64,000 nt of DNA from Channa striata (taxonomy: Eukaryota > Chordata > Actinopteri > Anabantiformes > Channidae): NCBI GenBank assembly GCA_033026295.1, contig CM065174.1, forward strand, positions 25,285,498 through 25,349,497. Direction: 5' to 3'. The position numbers and the translations under genes were made by a program. Under the pieces are notes generated by a model. It ran no database searches and was not told where the DNA came from. It worked only from the letters and a program-made list of their open reading frames with translations. Of the stretch, positions 40,101 through 55,100 are shown in pieces. Every line of letters begins with the position of its first letter. Within the stretch, counting starts at the first letter, position 1.

Positions 40101-43100
40101 CTCCACGAGGTGAGATCTTGCATGGAGCTCCAGACCGAGGGAGATTGGCAGTTAATTTATGTTTCTTCCATTTGCGAATAATTGCACCAACTGTTGTCAC
40201 CTTCTCACCCAGCTGCTTGGCGATGGTCTTGTAGCCCATTCCAGCCTTGTGTAGGTCCACAATCTTGTCCCTGACATCCTTGGAAAGCTCTTTGGTCTCA
40301 GCCATGGTGAAGAGTTTGGAATCTGGATTGATTGCTTGCTTCTGTGGACAGGTCTGTTTTATACAGGTAACGAGCTGAGAGGGCTGCCAATGTCAGCTCG
40401 TTACCTGTATAAGATCCACCTGGGAGCTAGAGATCTTGCTGACGGATAGGGGATCAAATACTTATTTCCTTCATGGAAATGCAAATTAATTTATAACTTT
40501 TTTTGAAAGGCATTTTTCTGGATTTTTTTTGTCATTGTTGTCTCTCACTGTTCAAATGAACCTACCATAGAAATTATAGACTGATCATTTCTTTGTTAGT
40601 GGGCAAACTTACAAAATCAGCTGGGGTTCAAATAATTTTTTCCCCCACTGTATATTAGTACATTGCTTTTCCAGGCCAAGTGCCAATCTTTTATTAGCAG
40701 GTCACCACTCCTCACATGTCGCAGTGTCCTTGAGCAAGACACTGAACCCAAACGTGTGTATGAGTGTAAGTGTGAATGGGTGAATGAGAAGCAGTGTTGC
40801 CTCTGACTTTATTGTAGCCTTGCTAAAAAAAAAGCAAAGCTGAGTGTTTTTTGCAATACTGTTACTGTGGAGTCTTTATTTATTATTCAACATACTTCTA
40901 ACAACAATGCTTTATGGATTTATAAATAATTGCTACAATAGGCAACAGGTTGGCCTACAAAAACACATTACTTCTATTTATTAAAATAATATTGTTGACA
41001 TCCATGTGACATTAAAACACAGACAAGAAAAAAACATATACTGCAATGTTTTCCTGGCACTGAGGAACAGATTCTAGTGTTTTGTTTCTCCCTTTCAGAA
41101 CAGAGCTTCACTTCAACCATCTGGCGGATAAGAGTGCTTTTGGGATCCTACCACAATCTAAGGTCATCTACCTAAATAGTTTTTCTGAGTTTACTTAGTT
41201 TTTTTGTTGTGCTGAACCCATTGTTACAGCTTTTTTTAAAGGGGAATACCAATTAAAAATAAAAATTAAACTTAAAAATATTTATATTGTAGCTGTATTT
41301 TTCTTGATTGTGTTATTCCACCCTTATATAACTGCACATCCAAATTAAATGGAATCTAGATATCGGTGAAAAGCAGATGGTCTCTTACTTGATGCATTAA
41401 CAGGTGTAGGTCGTGCCTGTGTTTAGTGAAGTTTTAGCAGTCACAAGATTTTTAGCAATCTGATAAAATTGTTATTATTCCATGTTTTTATCTAAGGAAC
41501 TTGTAAACTGTTTCTAGTTTTGGTGAATTCGACACAGATTAAGTTTTGGAGACTTGCAGTTCTTTGGTCATCAATTCTGCTCACACCAAGGCAAATTGTG
41601 CATTTGTTTCAGTTTACTAGTTAGTTTATTGGTTGTATTTAAAATCATTTTCATGTAGAGTGTGTTTATTGATACTATAAAAAATGTTTACTGTACGGCT
41701 GCATTCAAGGTGTTTTTAGACCTACTTTACTATTTTAAATTTTGTTACGTTTCATTCAAGATGTCCAGTTTTTGTGTTGTTGTTATTAATGCGAGTATTG
41801 AACCTCTTGGCCAAGTCTCCCTCACAAAAGATATCCAATCTCAAGGGACTTCCTGGTAAAATAATGGTTAAATAAATTCAAATATATATTGCTATCTAGT
41901 ACATATATGATTAAAATTATTTATGAACGCTTCCTTTCTGATTAAAAGTAACCTTAAAGGAGTTTTAAACAGATTCAGCACATGAACAGCAAATAGAAAA
42001 CAAAGAGAACTATCTGCAACCTGAAATCTAATTTATTTAATAAATCTTTAATATGGTCTTAACGCCTAATAACGTAATTTTCGACTGTGATTATTTGTAC
42101 CATATCTTAAAAATCTCAGTGAGAAATTTCTTACTGAATTACTTACTGTTATTATTATACTGGTACGTCTTGTGTATTTTCTGAATGAATGTAGTAGCAT
42201 ATTATGGCTGTAGGAGATACAGAAACATAAGTGTGTTTAAATATAAATGCAAAGCAACAAGTTCTGGAAAGCCATCTGCTGATGACATTGTATTCCAGAC
42301 TTTAGGCAATAATTGACTTTATAATATCAGCAACCTAACTAAAACTGACAATTAAAGCTTACAGTTTACACCTTAAGCTCATTATGTTTAATTTAAAATC
42401 CAACATGGTGGTGTATAAAACCAAAATAATGACAACTGTGTCACTGTCCAGATATATATGGACTGGACTGGATTTTTCAGTGCACTGAAATTTAATTTTT
42501 TTTTTTGTTTTTTTTTAATAAAACACATAGTAAAGTTGCTATTCTTTAAAAAAATCTGTTTTGCAATTAGTAACATTTCATCTGACCTGATCCTCTCTTC
42601 TGCAGACTGAGGACAAACAGAGAGCCTCGCAGCAGTTCATAAAGCTGCAAGCTGCCTTGAAGGTCCTGGGCATCTCTGGTGAAGAACAGAGGGCCCTGTG
42701 GCTGATCCTGGGGGCAATTTACCACTTGGGGGCTGCAGGAGCTACTAAAGGTAGAAACTTCCAGCACAAGATTGTCTCATTGACCTCTTGCTTTTCAGTG
42801 AGAGGTCAGTGAGTATTTATACCTAACCAGGAGCTATAAAACTAAATAAATAATAAAAATAGAAGGGAATAGTTTGGTATAAGCAGTGGAGATATCTAAG
42901 TAGTTGGAGGTTATACTGCAAATACATAGGTACTTATATACTGTAGAAACCAAACACTAATAAAAGCTGCATTAAGTTACTAGGAAACACCTATGGCAGT
43001 TATGTTATGTGTAATAAACATGAAATTGAGTTGTAAAATGCATAAATACAAGTTTTTAATTAATTCTCTGCTAATATCTGTAGCGGTAACGATAGACAGC

Positions 43101-46100
43101 ATAACAGCAACCCAGAAGGGAAGCCATCTTAAGCAGTTCTCCACTCCCCCCTATGTAAGCAGATGCATTGTGTCAGCCTGCTTATATTAAAAAGAAAAAC
43201 AAAATAATCTTATATCTGTTTAGATAGTGAGGATGGGGCGGGATTTATGACCTACAGTGCAGCAATGGCCTCATGCGGCTACTCTTCTGGGAAGTTGTCT
43301 TATGTTCTATCTTTACCACTACAGAAATTACCAAAAGATTAATTAGAAACCAATTCATATTTTACAGCTCTCTTTGAAGATTACTACAACTCTTTGAAGA
43401 TGAACTACCCCCTGTTTAGTTTCCATAACATTACTCCAGTATTTCTAGCAAAGAAGAATGGAAAGAGGGATAGTAGGAAAAATCTCTCTCTTGCTGAAAA
43501 GGATAAGAAATATACCTTTGACAGTGAGCTTTGATTAGGGAAAGAGGTTTAAATACCAGTGCTATACCACTGTTTAATAATTATACCCAGCAGTTTGCTT
43601 TCCCGTCCAGCCAACCAAGTTACCATGTTATTTGAGTGTATTTGATTCGAATATTCGATTATTTGGCGCAGTAGGTAGTGCAGTCATCCACCAATCCTAG
43701 AGTTGTTGGCTTAATCCCCGGCTCCTCTGGTCACACATTAATGTGTCCTTGAGCAAGACACTTAGTTGCTCCTGGTGAGTGTTGGCCAGCTGCAGTGTAA
43801 AGTGTTTTGAGTACCAACAGGTAGATATGCGCAGACCATTTATCAAGTGCCACTAGGTGTCAGGCCTGACACTTGAATACACTCACTTTTCTACGGCACC
43901 ATGTCAAAAGCACAGCAACTAAACTTTTTCCATCAGATGCGGCCCCCATCTGCCAGTGTTTAGTGTCATTTAACCTCAACTGAAAAGAACCTGTGTTTCC
44001 AGCATTGACTTATCATTTCTAACTGATCAGCTTGTTATTTCAAAGCATGATGATAAGTTGTTGTGTTTTTTTTTTTTTTTGCCAATGTATGTGCTTTCTG
44101 ATAATTATGAATTGATAAATACAATAACTGCTATGTCTAACCCTCTCTCTTTACTTGCATGTTTGTGTTTGCATGCTGTGCCCTGTTCAACTCAGATGGA
44201 GATGAAGGTAATAGAAAATAAACACACTCAGGTAGTGGACTGTTGGAAAAAAAACCTCTTTTTAAATTTGCATTTTATGTCTTAATTCTTTTATAGTTTC
44301 TTACAAATTTCAAGTGCATTTGTATATTTTCTGCGTCCCATACCCTTTCTTTCTTTATCCCTTTTTGATTGTCTCATAACATAGCCATAAACGTGGCCTT
44401 TGACAAAATTAACTTCTCAAACAGAGAATTATAAGGCTTATTATTTTCTATTTTGTAAATGCACACAGGGCAACTATATGTTGCCTTTTCTTTCACTTCA
44501 GATTCTATCACATTATTTAATGGCTATTTTTTTAACAGCACTATAAATGTGGACCAGTACTTACCTGCTCCACATGCTAAAAGGCTCAGTATGTTATTAA
44601 TATCACAATCTGGAGTTGGGTTTATATCCTTTCTTTTGCCTTGTTCTGCTTCTACAAGATGTTTTAATATTGAGTATTTGCTGAATTGGTTGTGGTAAAA
44701 AACACACATTTCAGTTGGAACAGTTAAATTTTCCACTCTTGTCATACCTGTCATTATCATTGCCTTTTTAAAAAATTTGCAGTTTTTTATACTTTAAACA
44801 CTATTTTAACTTTCATTGTAGTTGGACGCAGGCAGTTTGCTCACCATGAATGGGCCCAGAAAGCGGCCTATCTCTTGGGCTGTACTTTGGAGGAGCTGTC
44901 TTCTTCCATCTTTAAGCACCAAACTAGAGGATTGCAGCACTCTGCCTCATTCAGAGGGGGTCATGATGAGACTGGCCAAGGTGACAGTTTAGGTAAACGT
45001 GCAGTCTTCAATTAAATTCTAATTTTTTTTAGAAATACACATTAAGCACTGATTTACTTGTTGTGGGAAAACGTAATAAAATATAGTGCAGCTTTTCTGA
45101 TATAAAAGAGAAATTGTCTTGAGAAAAAAAAACACCCCAAAACCTACAGTAAATACATGAAAACACCAAACATGTAGTTGGAAATGTTCTGTGAAATCCT
45201 TAAAAACCTCTGTATTGTCTTGCTTAAAAAGATTGTAAAATTATCTGAAATAATGATTAGCTGTCCACTCCTCTTGGAAATTGAAAGTGTTTTTGCTTAC
45301 TTTATCAGTACAGTGTGACATTATTCGATATTCCTCATCTTGTTCTTATTGGCTCTGACTCATATATGTTTTCTGTTGACTCCTGTCTTTGTCTTTCAGT
45401 CTCTAAGATTACAGCGCTGGAGTGCTTGGAGGCAATGGCATCAGGGCTCTACTCAGAGCTCTTCACTCTTGTCATCAGCCTCATTAACAGGTTACATGCC
45501 ACTCATCTTCAAATATAGTTTGCTACTTTTTTCCCCAAAAAGTTCTGTTCATCAGACTTCCTAGGTAGCTGGCACATCACTAAGTCATAACTTTACTGTA
45601 GCTTCAGTCCTCTGTGCTTTCCCATTTACATTCCTACTTGCTCTGTCACTCTGATATATTTGTTGATCCTTTTTATCCTTGTAACGGCAAATGGCAAGCA
45701 CAGCATCTTTAACTCACCACCTCCATCTCTACTATTTGTCCTTTTGTCAGTGCCACCATCTCCATGTTATACACCATGGTTGGTCTCACTAACCTCTTGT
45801 AATTCTTCCCTTTCATTCTCACAGATACCATTAATAAACAGATAACTCACCTTCACCTCCCCTGTCTCTTATAACTGCATTATTCCACCACCCTCTCACT
45901 CATTTAAGCACATGTAGTCCATATCGCTCCTTTTGCCTTTCATTTCCTTTTTCTCCAGTGCATACCTCCACTTCCCCAGGTTCTTTGTAGCCTGTTCCTA
46001 TATTTCACTACATCACATTGTCATATCTGAACATCATAGTCCATGTAGACTCCCAAACAGGAAGGGGCTGATAACTGATTATTATTAATGCAATCACACC

Positions 46101-49100
46101 TCCACCTTTAACTGTCATTCCTACTGTACACCTCATGAAACTGTTCTTATACATGTCCTGTCCCACTCTCACATACTACTCCACCAATCAAGACACAATG
46201 CAGTAACACAGGTCATTTCTTGGCACTCTGTTACACACATTCTCTAAATCCACAAATCCACAATACAGCTCCCTTTGGCCTTCCATGTACTTCTCAACAT
46301 TCTCAAAGCAAACATTATTTCTGTGGTACTCTTTCTTGGCATAAATCTATCATGCTGCTCGCTGACCCTGCTCTCCTCTTATACTTCCACTATTCTTTCA
46401 AAAGGCTTCATGGAGTGGCTGATCAACATTATAACTTACCCACCTCATCATATGCCTTTTGCTGAGCGTGTGGCACCTCGTTCTTTAGTTTTCGTCATAT
46501 TTTCTTGTATGATTCTCCACTTCTGCAGTAATCATCAACCATTTCTTCCCTTCCACCCAGCATCTGATTTATGTTATCTCTGAATTTCACACAAAAGACT
46601 TCAACTTTGACTTTTCACCATCTGATTCCTTTTTTTGGTCCATCATCCACCATCCGGTGATGTAAAGCTATACTGGTCGAAGCCAGGGTCATCAACAACC
46701 GCCACTATATCTATTTAATACATTTTTGATTTGGCACAATTTTTACGCCAGATGCCCTTTCTCGCTCAATACTCCCATTTGTTCAGGCTTGGGATTGGCA
46801 CAAAGTGTGCAATAGCTCTAGCAGCCTCCATGGGGGATTGCCCAGTTTCTCAGAGTGCATTTTAAATATTTTTAAATATATGCACCATATTTGAATCTAT
46901 ACCAGACATTGTTATTTTTTTTTCCCAGTTAGGACCAAAATAGAATTGGATCTTTTACACACACCTAAAAACGAACCAGTCGTTGAAAAAAAAAAAGTCA
47001 AATTCAATTACAGAGGATAATAATAAAAGAAAGAGAGATTATTTAAATCAACATTGAAAAGGACAATATTACTAATAATATTACCAACACAGTAATCGCA
47101 GTGTGAAAGTGCGAACATATAGAGAACCTGATATGATCAGAAAGTTCAAGGTTGTATGTATTAGACTAACAATAAGTCTCTTGTAAGAGCCACAATAATT
47201 ATTTATATGCTCTTGCCATGCACACAGACTTTGCCTTAATGTCTATGCCTTTTTACCGTATTTTCCGGACCATAAGCCGCTACTTTTTTCCGACGTTTTG
47301 AACCATGCGGCTTTTACAGAGATGCGGCTTTTCTATGAATTTTTCTGCAGCCCTCAGATGGGCGCTGTAGATGGAAGTCAGTGCAAACAAAAAAGCGCCA
47401 GTTTTTATTCTTAGCGCATGCAACCCAAGACGCACAACAGCAAAATACGGTAATATTTTTACACCCTCACCCCCTCATAATGGAAAACACGCGAAGAAAT
47501 TCCTATGATGCAGATTTTAATTTGAAGCAATCGATCTGGCTATCCGTGAAGGAAATCGAGTGTGACAGTGGTTTCAATGCTCAGGAGGAAGATGAATAGC
47601 GATTTGTGGTTTCAGTGCACGGGAGAATGAAGCGACTTTAATAGTTGCGCAGTTGCGCTTTAACAGTGCGCAGGAAGAAAAAGTGACAGTGGTTTGGTGT
47701 TCAGTGGTTTTAGTGCACAGGAGGAAGATTAATAAAACCATGACTTTTCTGTTTTGTGTGATCAGCACTTTTACTGCCGTGTTACAGGCACCATTCAGGT
47801 TCAGGTGTATGAATAAAGACTTATGGTACAAAATCTTTTGTTGAGCACAGCAACTCCTGCGTAATTCGTGAAGAATAAGAGACGTCTTCTCCTTTGGCTA
47901 TGGAACAAGCCGTTTATTTATAACAAGGACGTTTTTGTTGGCTCTGTACATTCGACATGTGTTATACCAGCCACACATACACGTAAACGCACTCTTTACC
48001 GTAATGCAGCGCACAGAACATCCTCATGCCTACTGTGAACAATGAGTAGGAGCGCATACAACAGACATACAGATCTTAACATCTTTCTATGTAAATATTA
48101 TTTCTCAGCCTGGATATTGGCGGCTTATAGTCCGATGCGGTTTATATGTGACAAAATATATATTTCTTTTAAATTTTAGCGGGTGCGGCTTAAATTTAGG
48201 TGCGCTCTATAGTCCAGACTTTACGGTAATTTTCTGTAAAAAAATTGAATGTGGGTATAAAACTAAATGATACATTTGTACCCCCTCAGGGCTCTGAAGT
48301 CCAGTCAGCACTCTCTGTGCTCCTTATTGATTGTGGACACTCCAGGTTTCCAGAACCCTCGGCTAGGCCAGCAGCAGCGTGGAGCTACATTTGAGGAGCT
48401 CTGTCACAACTACACTCAGGAAAGACTGCAGACGCTGTTTCATGAACGCACCTTCGTCCAAGAGCTGGAGAGATATAAGGAGGTGCTGCTGGCTTGGCAT
48501 AGCAAACCATTTAGCAGTAGGATGGACAGAACATTCTTATGAGCTAAGATTAGCACATTTTCTCTGTAGTGAAAGAAATCTCCTTAATTTACTGTAGATT
48601 TAAAAAGTCTTACAGAAAAATTCTGAAAAAAGTGATGTTTTGAAACTCTGCAATGCTCAGAGCACAATTTTGAACAGATTTCTAGGGACTGTTACTACTG
48701 TTGGAGGTTGTTGCCAAAAACATTAATCTCTAGCATGGATATGTGAATGATGCTTAGAGAAACAATAAAACATCATGACCTATGTATATCACAGAAACAT
48801 GTACAGTACATGCTCAGAGATTGACAGTGCATTGTATAAAGCATTTCAAACCATAAACAGGAATCCAACGTTTGTGGCTTCTTGAGAAACTTACTTCCTT
48901 ACCCTAGACAGATTTTATTGTTCATAGTTAAGCTAATTGACTATAATACTCTGCACCATCAGATATGATATGTTGAATCATTGCACTCATAATAACAAAC
49001 TCATAACCTAATCTTTATTTTTGCAAATTTTATACTAGAACTGAATCGCTACATTTGTGATTTACTGATGATGTCAAGTCTGCTGGTAAGTCACCTTTAG

Positions 49101-52100
49101 ATTACTAACCTAAACCTTTATTCCTCCTGTGTCTAGGAAAACATAGAAGTAGCTTTAGATGACATAGAGTCCAGTACCTCACAATCTGTAGCAGCTATTG
49201 ACCAAGCCTCAACCCAAGCTCTGGTAAGCACAAGAAACCTCCCCACATTCTCTGTTTCAGGCATCTCTGTGCATGCGGTCTTTTCCTACCTGAAACTTAG
49301 TCTTAGTCACATCTTAGTCTTGTGTTTGTGTTCATTAAATCGTTTATGTATTCAAGTACAGATTTTGAGCAGTTTGCTTGTGCTCATTTTTAAATTGTAA
49401 ATACGTAGCCGTTAATGCAAGCATGATCCACAGTATCACAGATTCAGCAAATAACCCAGTTCTTCACCACTGACAAGTGGAAACAATTGTAGCTTTAATA
49501 TGAATAACCAAAGCAGGCACCACTGTGTGCTGAAGCCATTTGTGCTTATTTAACTCCGAGATGACACTGCTAAAGGATACTGTGCTGTAAAACCACACTT
49601 TGTTGACATGTATGCAGGATACAGTATCTGTTATAGATCTGTAACAGATACTGTGCCTCCTCTTAATAAACATCTCCATAGCATTAAATTCATATTTGCA
49701 GACACTGGCAAGAAAAAGTTTGGAAACAGCTCACAAACAAATCAAAACTCAATTTAAGATTTTTGATTTGTGCAGATGCCCTTAATTCAATCATGCTATC
49801 TTGCCTTAGAAAATGAACAGTTTATACAGTACATTTCTGAGAAAGGAAGGATATTATCCGCACGATATCGCAAAGAAATTACAGATCTCCTAAAAAGGTG
49901 TACATTATACTCTCTAGAGAGTATGTAGAGGCTGCCGCATACAGATCCAATCATAAAACAAGATGCAGTGGAAACCCCAAGTGCACATATGGCCAAGAGA
50001 CATGCACTTTATATGGTTCATCTTTGAGAAACAGATCCATTAGTAATTCTAAATTGGCTGCATTGTTGAATAAAATAAGACAAACCTGTGTACAAAGACT
50101 CTTCTTATGAGACTCAGGTCAGGTGGTCTCATGGGTGTAGTTGCCAAGAAAAAAAAAAACGACAAAAGATGGCAAATCGAAAGAAAAGGTTGCAGTGGGC
50201 CATGATGCTAAATCAGTTGGCAAGGCAATCAGCATGGAAACCATTCCATACTGAAGAGGCGTGACATTCTCTGTGGGTTATGACCGATTGGGGACAACTT
50301 CTTTTTACAATACAAAAACTACAAAGTACAATGCCGCAGATTTGTCAGGCAGTTATTGTTGCAATTTTTTTTATGAACAAAATATTTACCTTGCAAATTG
50401 GATTTTCTATTTATTATTCTGTGCTCAAATATGCTTAGTTATAAAATTGTTCTGTTTTGCAATTTTTTACAACCATTTGATTGAATAAAGTCAACAAAAG
50501 GTTATCAAAAAACACACAAACTTTTTTCATCCTTAAACAACAATGTGTTTCGTTGGAGTTTAAACATTTCATATGTCCTGTCATCCAGCTGCAAACTTCA
50601 GCTACAGAACTTACTTAGTTACTTAAGAACTGGCCAGGCGTGGGCTTCTCTTTGCATATTCCATTTAATCTTTGGGCGGTGTGATGTCACATGGGGCACA
50701 GATAATTTACTTTGTCAGCCTGATAATAGTCCAGCCCGACAGCTGTGGAGCTATGGGGACTGAAATCTAATCTGGAAAGATGGCATGCTGTGGCTAGCCA
50801 GAATCTAACATGACCTGATTTAGATAGAATTAACAGTTGAAAAATATTCTGATTTCTTTATGCAGTCAAGTAACAGTAGAGACATTATCTCTGTAATCCA
50901 ACAAACTATATGACTATAGTTAAGGTTGAGAGTGGTGTGTTACTAGTCCACTACATTGCTATGAGTAATTCACAGAACAGTATACATGACAAGGACATAG
51001 ATGAATGGCTAGAAGAAGTGTAACACAGCTGACAGAATGAGGTGCGGGAAGACTGAGGTACTTTGCCTTTCTCATGAAGACACATTCTAATTGTAACTTT
51101 TCTCATTATAGCTTTAACCTAGCAGCTCAGTACATGTAACAATGTGCATTTAATGGGCTGCTAAGTTAAAGCATCTTGCCCTTATCTTTTGTATGTAAGT
51201 GGGTGACATGGTTACCTGTTGGCCTTCATCACAGGTGCGTACTTTGGCCAGGACAGATGAGGCTCGGGGCCTTTTGTGGCTGATGGAAGAGGAGGCTCTT
51301 CAGCCTGGAGGTTCAGAAAAAACCATGCTGCAGAGGCTCTTCAGCTACTATGGTTCTCCACAGGGAGAAAACCAGGGTGAGTATTCAGTCTGTCAGCACC
51401 TGCCAAAGTAAACAAAACATAGTTTTTTGAGGTTGCACCAACAAACAGCACTGATTATGCCTCTGATATCAGTAGAATTTTTGTGTTTTCAAAAGGAGCC
51501 AGTCTGCTGTTAAGAGGAGAAAAGCCTCACTTATTCCTGCTTGGTCACAGCCATGGGACAGACTGGGTGGAGTACAACAGTGAGGGGTGGCTTAGTCATG
51601 CCAAGCACAACCCCGCTGCCCAGAATGCTGCCACACTGCTGCAGGACTCTCAGAAGTATGATGACTTACAGTACATTTACACATAGAACATTTAGTTTAT
51701 TTGATGTTATACAATGTCGTGCATATTTGTATTTATTTTTTATTGTGCAATTAGATGAATTTAGGGTCCTGAATGATCCTAAAATAAGGCAGGAAACAAG
51801 GATCATCCAGGACAATCTCCTGGACAAGCCAGTCTCTTTCCAGTGATTTGCCATTCTTCTGTCTCATGTACCTGTATCTACATTGCTGTGTTCCCCTCTA
51901 AAACAGAGCTAGAGGCTCTGTTGGAAGACGTTTAGCTAACATATTCTCTTTATTTCAGCCATTTAGCTGAGGAACAAGGTTGCCTCCAAGTCATGATATT
52001 TGGCACAGTTTGGTACTGGCACATCCAGTTGCCATAACTTAATTTCTTGCTGAATGGTTATTTATCTTTATTAGAGAAGAGGTTCTGTGTTTCCTGCTCA

Positions 52101-55100
52101 ATAGTTACTTTGGCTGGACAAAAAACATTTTTATCTGCACCCTTTTTACAATTCAGTGTAAATGGAATATAATCCAAATCAGGTTAGCTCCCTGAAATTT
52201 GTTATGTTTTGCTGTTAGTTATGTGCATGCATATAAATAAAATTCCTTCTTTCTGCAACCACAGGAAAAACATCAGTGCGTTGTTTATGGGGCGAGCCAG
52301 CGGGGCCACGGTGTTGTCGGGCTCTATTGCTGGTCTTGAAGGCAGCTCCCAACTTGCCCTGCGGCGAGCCACAAGCATGAGGAAAACCTTCACTACAGGC
52401 ATGGCTGCTGTCAAAAAGAAGAGCCTGTGTATCCAGGTCAAACTCCAAGTGGTAGGTTGAGATGGTGTCCTTAAACTTGTGTTGCCTTTCTAAGGAAAGC
52501 AAATTCCTTTGACATTAATGACATTAAAAAGACATTCCTTAATATTGTCCCAAACTGTAATGTTTGAAAATAGATTGCTACTCATGTTAATCAGTATGCC
52601 GAATTGTGATGTTTGAATGTCAGTCTGAAAAGGTTAAGTTTAAGATTAAAGTGAAAGATAATTACTACATAATTATTTGGTAAAATGTTCTAAAACACAT
52701 AGTAAATGCTTATTTCACTGTTTCTAAACTTTGTCTATAGTGTTTTGCTGTTATTCTGTTAACAAGCAGAAGTGGATGTGTGTTGTCCATTACTGTTTTT
52801 AGGATGCTCTGATTGATATGGTGCGTCGCTCCAGGGTTCACTTCATTCACTGCCTGCTGCCAAAAGCAGAGGCAGTGGGAGGAGGAGGTGAGCCCCGTGT
52901 CATTCACGGAGAAAGCCCAGATTTAGGACTCATGACATTGGATGTGACCCTCCTTAGAGCTCAGCTCAGAGGATCCAGGCTGCTGGATGCACTGCGTATC
53001 TACAGACAAGGTAAACAGTACTTCTGAAATCACTCAGGTTTCTTTCACATATAAACACCAGGCCGTGTCCAGAGAAATCAGATCTGGACTTTACCCAGAG
53101 TTGGATCAAGGACACGTGTCCTTGAGTAAGACACTGAACCCCGCTTAGCTGCTCCCAGTGAGTGTCGGCCAGCTGTATAGCAGCTACCCCATCGGTGTAT
53201 GTGTGTGTGAGATTGTGAATGTGAATAGGTAGATAAGAAGGAGTGTAAAGCGTTTTTAGTACCAACAGGTAGAAAAGCGCTATATAAGTGCAGATCATAT
53301 GTAACACACAACGGGAGACTGACTGAGTTAGAAGTGTTCCCCTGGCAGAAACCCTTCATGATTTCAAGTGGGGGGGCAGTATATACTGGAGGCAGAACCT
53401 GATGAAAAAATATGGTGTGGGAAACTGGTTATAGCACATCAGAGCTGTGCATCTAAAGACATCATAAAATTGTCATCAACACACCCATTTGATTGCTTTA
53501 AATCCATGTACAAGCAAGAAGTTCAGTTAAGAAGTCTTGGAAGGATGGTGAATTAGGATCTTGAAAACCAAGCTGCATGCCTGCCTTTATCTTGAATGTC
53601 ATGACATTTTGAGCTACTCCCTTCATGCCATGAAAATGCCCAGATGTATTTTTTTTTAAACAAAAGTATCCACATTCAACAAAAGTAAAATACAGAATTA
53701 CTGGAGTTCCCTGCTAAATTAATGAGTATATTAATGTTGAAAAGGCCTACGTTCTTTAGTTTGGAGATAGTGCTCTTGTATCGGATTCTATTCTCATGGT
53801 GTTAATTTTAGTTAATTTTACAAGTTACCATTGCGATCAGCAGCAGCTGCTAGTGCTGGCTGACATTTATATTTAGTTATATTTATCTGTCTTTCACACA
53901 AAATTTCCTGAACATATCATATCATTTACATTCAGTACACTTCCACAGATCACCTGTTAAAATCCAATTCTTCTGCAGTGATTCCATGCAGAGAGGCTGT
54001 TTTACATCCAAAAAGTCTACTCTCATAATCATTCTTGCTGTCATACTATTTCTCCCCAAGCTTAAGAAACCCCTGTCATGTTGTACTTCCATCTGACATA
54101 ACATTACTACTAGAACTTTGTCTAAATGCTCTTTAATTTGTTCTTTTGGTTGTACTGCTGGCTTTTTAATTGCTGCAGACAATCTGCTAACCTTGGTGTT
54201 GGGTGTGTTTGTGCTCTTCTCGCTGTTCTTGTCCCACTTTGCCTTCAGGATACCCAGACCACATGGTGTTCTCAGAGTTCCGCAGACGCTTTGACGTGCT
54301 AGCACCGCATCTGACCAAAAAACACTGCCGCCAATACATTGTCACAGATGAGAAGAGGGTGAGTTTTGTAGGACCAATTTGAAAAGGTACCAGTGCTATT
54401 GTGTGCAGCTGGACACTGATATGATAGAACCTACTCTTTTTAACAAGGATCCCCCACATTAAGAGCATAAAAAAGCCTTCCTGCATAAATTCACCTAAAA
54501 CAGATTGTCCTCAATAACTGATTGACTTTGCAAGAAGGAGAGTAATGAGGTATGTCACCAAGATACCCATTAATCTTCTAAAGGAGTTACAAGCTTTAGC
54601 ATCTGAGATGGCATTGACTTTACGTACAAAAACTGCAGACCAAGTTCTTTTTTAATTTTGACCTTGTTTTGCCACTCTCCTAAGAAGTTTCGCCTGTTAG
54701 AGAATGTACTGTCTATCACATCTCAGCTAATGAAACTTGTAATCTTTTTCTTAGAGTAGTCATAGATGTTTTCTGTTTCAATAGTCATGGAGTTGATTGG
54801 TATTTTCTTTTATCTTACTACACGTTCTAGATACAGGGGCATTTATTCTTTAAACACATTCGCTGCACTGGAGTATTCTTAATTGAACTCTGACTTTGGG
54901 AACCATTTGGCTGCACAAGTGACGATTTAGGTGACTTTAAAGTGGCTGGATAATAATGTATCAAACTGCTATAATTTGTTTCATATTTTTGATTAATTAC
55001 TTAATAATGTACTTTCTTGACATCTGTTTACACTTTGAAATTAGTCTTTTTTTAGATTTTAATCAAAAGCAAATATTTAAAAGAAACAAATAAGACTGGA

